A DNA stretch of 28,441 bases from a virus: positions 1 to 28,441 of the IMG/VR virus record IMGVR_UViG_3300028844_003650. One strand, given 5' to 3'. Below, in pieces: positions 14,341-21,271 of this stretch. Positions within the stretch are counted from its first letter, which is position 1. Each line of letters opens with the position of its first letter. A model generated the notes under the pieces. The model had not been told where the DNA came from. It worked only from the letters and a program-made list of their open reading frames with translations, and did not search any database. The position numbers and the translations under genes were made by a program.

Positions 14341-15180
14341 ATGGCTAACGAGACAACCACCACAACAGTAAATGACCTGATTCAATCAGCAATTAACGAA
14401 GCGCGACTTGTCGAATCACAAGGCTCAGACCTTTCTGAGTTCATCATGGTTAAGCAAGGCGTAGGCGCGCAAGATTTCCCTATCTGGGATGAAGAAACAA
14501 TGAGCAGTGTTGCAGAAGCAACGGACTTGAGCAATAGCGCATTCGGGACGGGTGTAAACACAATCACCCCCGGCGAATACGGCTTAATGACTACTGTAAC
14601 CGACTTAAGCGATTTGCGCGCAGCCGAAGATGTATTCATCGGCATCGGGCGTGTAGCACGTGAAGCATATCTTGCAGCTAAAAACCAAGCAATCTATGCT
14701 TTGTGCGATGGCTTTAGTACTGCAATCGGTACAACTGACACAGACATCACTTTGGCTTTGATTCGTCAAGGCGTAGCTACATGCCGATCCAAGAAAGCAA
14801 AAGGCCGTTTGATTCTTCCCGTCACCCCGTGGGTGCTTGAAGATATTATTGGGCTTTACAATACGACCAGCTTTAGCCCTGACAATATCCGCAACCAAGC
14901 AATGACAGAAGGCACACTTCCAATGTTGGAAGGCGTACACCCTGTATTCATTGATAACTTGGCTTCAGGTACTGGCACAGGCGCAATTGACGAAGCCGAC
15001 ACCAAGACCGCTATCTTCAGCGAAGAAGCACTTGGGATGGCCCTTGAATACGACTTTAAGATCGAACTTGAGCGCGATGCTTCACTTCGAGCAACCGAAG
15101 TTGTCGCTACTGCATCATTCGGTGTAGGCGAACTCAAAGACGACTGGGGCGTTGAATTGTTGGTTGATAACAAAGACTAA
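14341..15180 (+). CDS. major capsid protein (HK97 fold)
   Basis: A 279-aa protein directly after the scaffold gene, with AAAGGA upstream. The sequence has the HK97-type order: an N-terminal arm of about 35 residues with a VESQGSDLSEF segment, a FPIWDEET strand, ITPGEYGLMTTVTDLSD, a long spine-like helix EDVFIGIGRVAREAYLAAKN, the A-domain stretch RLILPVTPWVLEDIIGLYN and a final hydrophobic strand. It forms the icosahedral shell. No separate N-terminal scaffold-like region is present, in line with the separate scaffold gene. Confidence 0.85.
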   Translation: MANETTTTTVNDLIQSAINEARLVESQGSDLSEFIMVKQGVGAQDFPIWDEETMSSVAEATDLSNSAFGTGVNTITPGEYGLMTTVTDLSDLRAAEDVFIGIGRVAREAYLAAKNQAIYALCDGFSTAIGTTDTDITLALIRQGVATCRSKKAKGRLILPVTPWVLEDIIGLYNTTSFSPDNIRNQAMTEGTLPMLEGVHPVFIDNLASGTGTGAIDEADTKTAIFSEEALGMALEYDFKIELERDASLRATEVVATASFGVGELKDDWGVELLVDNKD

Positions 15181-15186
15181 CCCATC

Positions 15187-15200
15187 TAGCCTAACGGCTA
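15187..15200 (+). other. small perfect hairpin after the capsid gene
   Basis: TAGCC 15187-15191 pairs with GGCTA 15196-15200 around TAAC. It lies seven bases after the capsid stop and 12 bases before a stronger hairpin. Together they may shield the 3' end of the capsid message. Confidence 0.4.
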
Positions 15201-15212
15201 TCTCCTGACCGC

Positions 15213-15236
15213 CGGGGGGTGTTAATTCACCCCCCG
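15213..15236 (+). terminator. strong 9-bp GC hairpin after the major capsid gene
   Basis: CGGGGGGTG 15213-15221 pairs perfectly with CACCCCCCG 15228-15236 around TTAATT. There is no T-run, so it may attenuate transcription or protect the abundant capsid mRNA rather than terminate fully. The region between the capsid stop and the next gene start (15181-15275) is only about 95 bases and otherwise empty. Confidence 0.55.
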
Positions 15237-15275
15237 AAAGTCTGGAGCGGGGGAAACAAAAAAGGATGCTATATT

Positions 15276-15722
15276 TTGCCAAAACGCGACTCGAAATATG
15301 AATACTTAAACAAGCCTGTAGGCAACAAAGGCGATATTGTCCAGACATTGACAATCAAGTTATATGCTCAGGATGGATCGATCTTCTACATGCCCCACGG
15401 TGGCGACCCTGCCGCGTATCTTGTCAAAGGCTATAAAGCAAAGCCCGATCAAGCGTGGCGTGAATCCAACGAAGCCTACGAAGAAGGCAAAGCGCGATCA
15501 TTAAAAGTGTCTGATTTCAGGCGCGAATCTAAAGAGCGCGAAGCCGAACTTGTACGCAAGAAGGAAGCACTTGAGGTTGATCGCAAGATGCGCGAAACGC
15601 TTGAGGCAATCGAGAAAGCCGAGGCTGAATTAGCCGAAGCGGTTGATGAGTTCAACGAACAACCCGACCCGATCAGAGAGCCAAAGCCTAAAGCTAAACC
15701 AAAGAAGAAAGCGTCTAAGTAA
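15276..15722 (+). CDS. hypothetical protein after capsid, TTG start
   Basis: I chose TTG 15276 (AAAGGA ten bases upstream) because no ATG in this frame lies near. An upstream GTG at 15219 would sit inside the hairpin. The 148-aa product has a small strand-rich N-terminal part (DIVQTLTIKLYAQDGSIFYM), then a charged helical part, and ends in a Lys/Pro/Ala-rich tail (PKPKAKPKKKASK). It lies where head decoration or stabilising proteins often occur. No family is recognised. Confidence 0.6.
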   Translation: MPKRDSKYEYLNKPVGNKGDIVQTLTIKLYAQDGSIFYMPHGGDPAAYLVKGYKAKPDQAWRESNEAYEEGKARSLKVSDFRRESKEREAELVRKKEALEVDRKMRETLEAIEKAEAELAEAVDEFNEQPDPIREPKPKAKPKKKASK

Positions 15723-16429
15723 TGCCTACTTTAACCAGCGCAAAATCAGATGCAATACTTGATGAGGTGCAACTTAATCCTGAGATAGGGACCGATGATG
15801 CGTCTTTTGTGACCAGTGTTATTGATCGCAATGCCCGCTGGTTAATCAATCAGGTGGGCTTGCCCCGGTATCCAGAATTGGCGCAGGGGTATAGTGAATC
15901 AGGTTCATCGCCTTCGACAGATATAAGCGGGCTTGCTACCAATGAATTCATTATATCTGTTGATAGCGAGACTTGGCATACAGTTGAATTAACATTGACC
16001 GGGTTAACATCTGGCGCAGCGATTGCTACGGAAATCCAAACACAAATACAGGCTATCGATGATGGCCCGTATAAGTTTGTAACGTGCAGCTATCATAATG
16101 GTGGTAATAATCCTCATTACGTTTACACAATAACATCGCCCACATATGGTGAACACAGTAGCGTTTATCTAGAGGCTACAAACGACTATGAGCATGTATT
16201 GCTCAACCTGAAACTATCGCCGATGTACGGTGGCGATGAGGTTGAAGGCGGGCAGGCATTGCCAGAGTTTGATGATATGGTTGTGCGATTGGTACAGCAC
16301 CAATACAATCAAGTAGGCGTTGAAGGTATGAAATCCCACAACATCCCAAACAGCGGTTCGTATACTGAGCATGATATTGATCCTGTTGTAATGAAGTTTA
16401 TAACTGAAAATCGCAGGTTTTTGAGATAA
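15722..16429 (+). CDS. head-tail adaptor with inserted beta domain
   Basis: A 235-aa protein in the adaptor position (SPP1 gp15 place). The first 55 residues are helical (KSDAILDEVQLNPEIGTDDA, VIDRNARWLINQVG), and the last 60, with PEFDDMVVRLVQHQYNQVGV then VMKFITENRRFLR, are helical too: together they look like a connector-family helical bundle. Between them, about residues 60-170, lies a Ser/Thr-rich beta segment (FIISVDSETWHTVELTLTGL). The insertion is unusual. It overlaps neighbours by one base. Confidence 0.65.
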   Translation: MPTLTSAKSDAILDEVQLNPEIGTDDASFVTSVIDRNARWLINQVGLPRYPELAQGYSESGSSPSTDISGLATNEFIISVDSETWHTVELTLTGLTSGAAIATEIQTQIQAIDDGPYKFVTCSYHNGGNNPHYVYTITSPTYGEHSSVYLEATNDYEHVLLNLKLSPMYGGDEVEGGQALPEFDDMVVRLVQHQYNQVGVEGMKSHNIPNSGSYTEHDIDPVVMKFITENRRFLR

Positions 16430-16770
16430 TGGCCCCGCGTAAACACATGCGCGATGCTTGCCAAGTTGGCGCGTTTGACGTGGTGACTACTGGACCAGAG
16501 CCGACTGAGGCGTGGACGTATGCCACAGAAACGCGGTGCAGGTTTGAGCGTGTAGCAACCCGCGAAACCATAGAAGGTGATAAGCACTCATTAACGGGTG
16601 TGCAGATTGTATTGCCGATTGGTCAAACGGTTACAGGGTCCAGTCGTATAAAGCTAACCAAGCGCAACGGCGGGGCGGTAACTGAGTATTACGATGTAGT
16701 AGGTGACCCGCATTATACAAATGACAACCGCTCTATTGTATGCGATTGTAAAAGCGTGGAGGTGGCATAA
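16429..16770 (+). CDS. head closure (stopper) protein, SPP1 gp16-like
   Basis: A 113-aa strand-rich protein. C-R-F-E-R-V...E-T-I-E-G-D and the hydrophobic G-V-Q-I-V-L-P-I-G region followed by YYDVVGDPHYTNDNRSIVCD fit the head-closure or stopper family that plugs the connector after packaging. Position between the adaptor and a gp10-like gene supports this. Overlaps at both ends show tight coupling. Assigned mainly by order and fold pattern. Confidence 0.65.
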   Translation: MAPRKHMRDACQVGAFDVVTTGPEPTEAWTYATETRCRFERVATRETIEGDKHSLTGVQIVLPIGQTVTGSSRIKLTKRNGGAVTEYYDVVGDPHYTNDNRSIVCDCKSVEVA

Positions 16771-17111
16771 TGGCTACACCAGTGATTATGGTAAAAGACA
16801 ACTCAGCTGAGGTTATTGCCAAGATTGGGAAAATGACTGGCGATACGCTTGAGCGGTTTGCGGATACATCTGTTGCCGAGATTAAAGCACACGGAATGAG
16901 TATATTCCAAGAGCCTACAGGCAATCATGCTGGATTGATTAAACAAGAAGCCATAGGTGATGGAAAGTTGACGCGAAAGATTTCTTCTTCTTCCAATTAC
17001 GGTGCTTATTTAGAATATGGAACTTCTAAGATGTCAGCACGACCGCACTTTCTGCCGGGTCTACACAAAGCCATCGCGAAGTTTGCACGGCGCGGGGTGT
17101 GGGATAAATGA
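16770..17111 (+). CDS. HK97 gp10-like tail completion protein
   Basis: A 113-aa protein with the family signature NYGAYLEYGTSKMSARPHF followed by LPGLHKAI near the C-terminus, seen in HK97 gp10-like proteins. The N-terminal helix holds DNSAEVIAKIGKMTG. It helps join tail and head. The gene overlaps its neighbours by one to four bases. Confidence 0.85.
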   Translation: MATPVIMVKDNSAEVIAKIGKMTGDTLERFADTSVAEIKAHGMSIFQEPTGNHAGLIKQEAIGDGKLTRKISSSSNYGAYLEYGTSKMSARPHFLPGLHKAIAKFARRGVWDK

Positions 17112-17506
17112 TAGACAAGCACCAAGTATTATATGAAGCATTAACTGCAGCATCCACCTTGGCTACTGAGATTGGAAGTAATTGTTGGTCACCTATTGCA
17201 CCGCCTAACTGGGACGGTAACACATCTGCGTTAATATTCAACCAGTCTGGGGGCGGTTCACATGCTACAGGCGCGAAAACAACGGGCATTTTTGATTTTA
17301 AATGCTACGGAGATCAAGACACATATACAAAGGCGCGGGAAGTGTACGGGCTTTTGTTCGATAGACTGCAACAACTAAGCGAGACAACTGCCAGTGGCAC
17401 GATAGTAATGGCGCAACTGGTGACTGATTCACAGCTACCACCAGAGCCTGACACGCAATACAAAGCCCACTTAGCTACTTTTGAAATAACATTCGATGAG
17501 CAATAA
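17108..17506 (+). CDS. tail terminator-like protein (DUF3168 type)
   Basis: A 132-aa protein starting MIDKHQVLYEALTAASTL. A strand (GIFDFKCYGDQ) is followed by a helix (TYTKAREVYGLLFDRLQQLS) and a final strand (AHLATFEITFDEQ), the alpha/beta order of DUF3168 tail terminators. It caps the tail tube and meets the head connector. ATGA overlap with the gp10-like gene. Confidence 0.65.
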   Translation: MIDKHQVLYEALTAASTLATEIGSNCWSPIAPPNWDGNTSALIFNQSGGGSHATGAKTTGIFDFKCYGDQDTYTKAREVYGLLFDRLQQLSETTASGTIVMAQLVTDSQLPPEPDTQYKAHLATFEITFDEQ

Positions 17507-17525
17507 ACTATAAAGGATAGATAAA

Positions 17526-18083
17526 ATGCCCGGAACTAATATTATTAACCGAATTGCACTACACGCGACCGCCGAAACAGCTTTGCCAACTTTGCCCGCA
17601 GCAGGCAGCAATATTACATCTGCCGCTTGGGGTACTGCGGGATTCGTAACAATGGGTGGACGCAATAGCCGAAGCGATGACTATGATTTCGATGAAGAAG
17701 AAGTAAACATTTTAAGCATAGAAAATAACTACGCAGACATCTCCGCGCCGTTATCCGATGGATTAGACGCTAGACACATCTTGAGCCGTAAACTTAACGA
17801 TATCGAGCTTACGCTTTATGATGTAGACACAGGCATCTTGTCTATGGACTCAGCGGTTGATCTAACGTCTAGCGTATTGAAATGGGATGATCCAACATCT
17901 CCAACGTATCGCAGTATTGCTATCGAGATTTTCGGCGAGGGGATCTTTTATTTCCCCAAGTGTTTCGTGACACTTGAAGAAATGAACGGCTCAATCGGTG
18001 AAGCTGTACGCACGAAGATGGTGATCAAGCCTGTAAATACGACTGGACTGCCCAATGGCGGCTGGTCTTACGAAGAATATTAA
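17526..18083 (+). CDS. major tail (tube) protein
   Basis: A 185-aa protein behind AAAGGATAGATAAA, a strong ribosome site. Beta-rich, with WGTAGFVTMGGRNSRSDDYD, LNDIELTLYDVDTGILSM, and FYFPKCFVTLEEMNGSIGEA near the C-terminus, the pattern of siphovirus tube proteins whose hexamers stack around the tape measure. It is the gene just before the chaperone pair and is probably highly expressed. No contractile sheath gene follows, which indicates a non-contractile tail. Confidence 0.8.
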   Translation: MPGTNIINRIALHATAETALPTLPAAGSNITSAAWGTAGFVTMGGRNSRSDDYDFDEEEVNILSIENNYADISAPLSDGLDARHILSRKLNDIELTLYDVDTGILSMDSAVDLTSSVLKWDDPTSPTYRSIAIEIFGEGIFYFPKCFVTLEEMNGSIGEAVRTKMVIKPVNTTGLPNGGWSYEEY

Positions 18084-18104
18084 ACAACATTCGGGGGAAG
18101 CTGA

Positions 18105-18524
18105 ATGCCAAAGACAGAAGAAGAAATCCTGAACGGTTCACCGTTCACGGTCACCCTTAACGGTGTAAGCTATGAGTGGAAGCAAAAGTCACGCGCGGAG
18201 CAACGCAGAATTCGGAGTGAACTTTCACAGCTTATGCCGTTAATGGTGGGATTTGAAAACAGCGGAGATATTGAGCAAGCAAGCCGATCAATCGATCTGG
18301 TTAACGCTGTGCTTGATTTCTGTGAACGTAATCATGAAGGAATGGATGCCGATGGTGATGCTATAGAGGCATACTTGCGCGAGGCTGGCGTGGAAGGCAT
18401 GACCAGCGTTATCAATGACGTATTTATGCCGATCTTTAAGGAATGGCTTGAGCCATACATGGGCGCACCAAGTAAGAAGGATGCTAGAAAAAAGCCCCGT
18501 CAGAATTTGAAATCTACGAAATAG
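18105..18524 (+). CDS. tail assembly chaperone G
   Basis: A 139-aa, mostly helical protein with an N-terminal strand (PFTVTLNGVSYEWKQKSRAE) and helices holding SIDLVNAVLDFCERN and GMTSVINDVFMPIFKEWLEP. It is in the place of lambda gpG, between tube and tape measure genes. Near its end is a slippery heptamer at 18488-18494 that lets some ribosomes enter the -1 frame to give the longer GT form. It guides the tape measure during tail assembly. Confidence 0.8.
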   Translation: MPKTEEEILNGSPFTVTLNGVSYEWKQKSRAEQRRIRSELSQLMPLMVGFENSGDIEQASRSIDLVNAVLDFCERNHEGMDADGDAIEAYLREAGVEGMTSVINDVFMPIFKEWLEPYMGAPSKKDARKKPRQNLKSTK

Positions 18525-18748
18525 TTTTAAAAGAATGGGGCATATCATTCAAAGAGATTGAGGAAAACTGGACTGATGATCAATTCTTTACTATGGTCGA
18601 TGCAATGGGTAAACGATACGAGCAGACAAATAGCGCGAACCGTAAAGCTAGGGATCAAGGTGGTATGGCTGGCGGGGGTTCTGGTAAAGGCCAAAGGACA
18701 TCACTACATAAACTCAAAGCGATGGGCAAGCAAAAGAAAGCACAATAA
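18105..18748 (+). CDS. tail assembly chaperone GT, -1 frameshift product
   Basis: A -1 shift at A_AAA_AAG (18488-18494) joins the first 130 codons of G to an open frame that ends at TAA 18746-18748, three bases before the tape measure ATG. The predicted fusion is 214 aa. The T part reads APSEFEIYEIVLKEWGISF, then IEENWTDDQFFTMVDAM, and a basic end GKGQRTSLHKLKAMGKQKK. The -1 frame has a TAG just upstream of the slip site (18485-18487), so it can only be reached by shifting. This matches the lambda-type G/GT arrangement. Confidence 0.75.
18488..18494 (+). promoter_or_regulatory. programmed -1 frameshift site A_AAA_AAG
   Basis: The zero frame reads A|AAA|AAG (AAA at 18489-18491, AAG at 18492-18494), a classical -1 slippery heptamer as in dnaX. 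A GCCCC at 18494-18498 can pair with GGGGC at 18537-18541. Spacing is too short for a standard stimulating hairpin, so that part is uncertain. Confidence 0.75.
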
Positions 18749-18750
18749 TA

Positions 18751-20343
18751 ATGGCTATTAACGCAGGCGATATCCAGTGGAACATAGGCGCAGATCTTAA
18801 AGGCTTCAAGTCGGGCATGGCTGAGGCTAGCAAGTCAGCCAAGTCTATGGGCGCAAAGTTTGCCAAGCATTCAAAAGCCATAGGTGCTGGCATGACTGTA
18901 GCGGGCGGGGTGATTACTGCATCGCTTGGAAAAGCAGTTGCCAGTTTTGCAAAAACAGGCGATCAAGTTCAGAAGATGGCAATAAGGACGGGTGTAAGTA
19001 CCGAAGCACTCAGCGAGTTGGGTTTTGCTGCCGAGCAATCAGGAACGAATATAGAGGCACTAGGCAAAGGGTTCAAAGCTCAAGCGGATTTCTTAGAAGA
19101 TGCTAAAGATGGTTTATCTACTGCCACGGACGCTATGGATAAATTAGGCTTAAGCCTTTCTGACCTGCAAGGCAAATCCCCCGAAGATGTATTTATGATT
19201 TTAGGTGATGCTATTGGTGGTATAGAAGATCCGATGCAAAGAGCCGCACTTGCTAATGATGTGTTTAGGCGTTCAGGGGTTGAATTGTTGCCCATGTTTG
19301 CATCTGGCAAGGCAGGTATCAAGGCGTTACGCGAAGAAGCACAACGGCTTGGAATATCACTTTCACAAGATCAAGCTAATTCAGCAGCAAAATTCACAGA
19401 TACAATGAACAGCTTAAAGAATTCTATGTCTGGGGTAGCAATACAGATAGGAGGCGCATTGGTTCCAGTTTTAAATTCATTAGTTGAGCGACTAACACCC
19501 GTGATTTCAAGAATCACTTCTTGGATGCAAGCTAACCCAACATTAACAGGTTCTATTGTAATGATTACGGGTGCAGTTGGTGGCTTGATGCTTGCACTAG
19601 GCCCGTTGATAATTGCATTGCCCGGACTTGTCACAGCTTTTGGATTATTAAAGGGGGCAGCTATGTTGCTAACGCCTGCAGTGGGTTCTTTGGCGGTGGC
19701 TGTTAATGGGTTAATATTGCCTATCACAGCAACTCTTGCAGTGCTTGGATTTACAGTAACTACAATAGCTATGGTCATTGATCAGATGTCTCGACTGCGC
19801 GGAGAGCAAGAAGCGGCTAGACAGTCGGAAGTGGCTACATCTGAGACACTTGAACGCCTAATACAAAACTACGAGCGGAGTGGAATAGCTATTGATCGGG
19901 CTGCGTTAGCAAATATGTCGCTTGACGAGCAAATAGCGGAAGTAGACAGGCAGCAGATTGCCGCTAAAGAATCAGCAGGGACTTACGGCAACCAGTTAGG
20001 CGAAACTACCAAGTCAACAGATGCGACAACAACATCAACAGGTTTGCTGACCAGTGCTACTGGCGATGCTACGGGCGCACAAATGAGCATGAAACACTCA
20101 TCAAAAGAGGTTAAATCTATACTTGAGAGAATGGCAAAGTCATTAAAAGGCAGAATAGGTGATTATTGGGATTTAGCTGACGCAGCAACAGCAGCGGCAA
20201 ACGCAACAGCATCTGTCGGGGGTGGAGGCGGTCAGGGTGTTAACGTTCCCGGACGCGCCACAGGCGGGGTTGTAAATGAGCCTTTTACCCTTGTAGGTGA
20301 ACGAGGCCCAGAGGATCAATATCAATGGACGGTATGGTTATAA
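18751..20343 (+). CDS. tape measure protein, C-terminus altered by frameshift
   Basis: A 530-aa tape measure: an N-terminal region with DLKGFKSGMAEASKSAKSMG, a helical domain with GVSTEALSELGFAAEQSGTN, then hydrophobic stretches (about residues 265-350) and a Gly-rich linker. The length fits a tail of moderate length. It sets tail length and helps DNA enter the cell. The end breaks at GERGPE followed by DQYQWTVWL. The usual continuation (PRGS-like text) is in the -1 frame, suggesting a frameshift near 20307-20313. Confidence 0.85.
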   Translation: MAINAGDIQWNIGADLKGFKSGMAEASKSAKSMGAKFAKHSKAIGAGMTVAGGVITASLGKAVASFAKTGDQVQKMAIRTGVSTEALSELGFAAEQSGTNIEALGKGFKAQADFLEDAKDGLSTATDAMDKLGLSLSDLQGKSPEDVFMILGDAIGGIEDPMQRAALANDVFRRSGVELLPMFASGKAGIKALREEAQRLGISLSQDQANSAAKFTDTMNSLKNSMSGVAIQIGGALVPVLNSLVERLTPVISRITSWMQANPTLTGSIVMITGAVGGLMLALGPLIIALPGLVTAFGLLKGAAMLLTPAVGSLAVAVNGLILPITATLAVLGFTVTTIAMVIDQMSRLRGEQEAARQSEVATSETLERLIQNYERSGIAIDRAALANMSLDEQIAEVDRQQIAAKESAGTYGNQLGETTKSTDATTTSTGLLTSATGDATGAQMSMKHSSKEVKSILERMAKSLKGRIGDYWDLADAATAAANATASVGGGGGQGVNVPGRATGGVVNEPFTLVGERGPEDQYQWTVWL

Positions 20344-20447
20344 ATATATCAGGCGCGGGCGGTCAATCTTCGCAACAAATGGGGCAAGATATTGTCAATC
20401 ATATTTATAGAGATATGGCGGGTGTCTGGAACAGGATCAGGGGGTAA
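20325..20447 (+). pseudogene. displaced C-terminal piece of the tape measure (-1 frame)
   Basis: From ATG 20325 to TAA 20445 an open frame encodes MDGMVINISGAGGQSSQQMG and so on to a basic end DMAGVWNRIRG (40 aa). Upstream in the same frame are PRGSISMDGM codons. This is the usual end of tape measure proteins, which here lies in the -1 frame relative to the main gene. It could be a remnant left by a deletion or a separately translated small protein. A weak GAGG lies 10 bases before the ATG. Confidence 0.5.
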
Positions 20448-20449
20448 GT

Positions 20450-21271
20450 ATGGCTAAGTCATTTACATACGATAGCACCGATATGTCAACGCACGACTTG
20501 CAAGTTATCGAGTACGAAATCCCAGAAATGGCTACCATAGACTTCACAAGCCACGGGGCGATCATGGGTGATGCAAATTTTACATCGCTAAATCACATGA
20601 TCAGAACAATCACTTTAGAATGCGCTGTTAGCGGTACAAGCGCAGCAGACCTGCAAACAAACATGGACACGATTAAAGGCGTTTTAAACCCTATCTTGAC
20701 TGATAAGGTACTCAGTGTCGACGGGGTGGCTAATCGTCAATTCTTGGGGCGTGTGCGCAGTATTTCAGCCCCTCAAATTAAAGGGCAGTCGGTCAAAGTT
20801 TTCAGTGTTGTATTTGAATGCGTTGCAGAGATGTTTGCTACTGCTGAGACTGAATCAAGCGGGGCGATAGCTACATCCCCCGACACGGTGACAATATCGA
20901 GCGTTACAGGTAGTGTCCACCGCCAACCTTGCGCCTTGTACGTCAGAAACGGTACAGGTGGAACGCTTACAGGGCAACCTATTAGCGTGGAAAACGAAAC
21001 AACGAACGAGACCTTAGCGGGCAAGTTTACGCTTCAAGATGGGTTCTGGATTCAGATAGGGGAGATTGCTACAGATGGCACATTTTCGAGTGTGTTAAAG
21101 ATGAGTACTACATCTGGCGCAGACCCCGATCTTTTGGAGTTTATAGACACAATTAGTATGTATACATCGGGCGATTGGCCTAGATTAAAGGGTGGTGTTG
21201 ATAACGATATCACGATCACAGGGATAGCAACAGGTACACTTCTTTGGAAGTATAGAGCGAGGTATTTATAA
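20450..21271 (+). CDS. distal tail protein (Dit-like)
   Basis: A 273-aa, strand-rich protein right after the tape measure: N-terminal [18 protein letters not shown], then a central belt with [20 protein letters not shown], a PCALYVRNG region and C-terminal galectin-like-looking strands ([15 protein letters not shown]). This order matches Dit proteins at the tail tip, linking tube to hub and fibres. A role as Dit is inferred from place and strand pattern. The stop overlaps the next ATG by one base. Confidence 0.7.
   Translation: MAKSFTYDSTDMSTHDLQVIEYEIPEMATIDFTSHGAIMGDANFTSLNHMIRTITLECAVSGTSAADLQTNMDTIKGVLNPILTDKVLSVDGVANRQFLGRVRSISAPQIKGQSVKVFSVVFECVAEMFATAETESSGAIATSPDTVTISSVTGSVHRQPCALYVRNGTGGTLTGQPISVENETTNETLAGKFTLQDGFWIQIGEIATDGTFSSVLKMSTTSGADPDLLEFIDTISMYTSGDWPRLKGGVDNDITITGIATGTLLWKYRARYL

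Noticed and set aside
18558-18761. A 67-aa reading frame between the chaperone and tape measure genes
   Set aside because: It is the wrong frame. The -1 frame carries the T part of the chaperone, which explains this region better.
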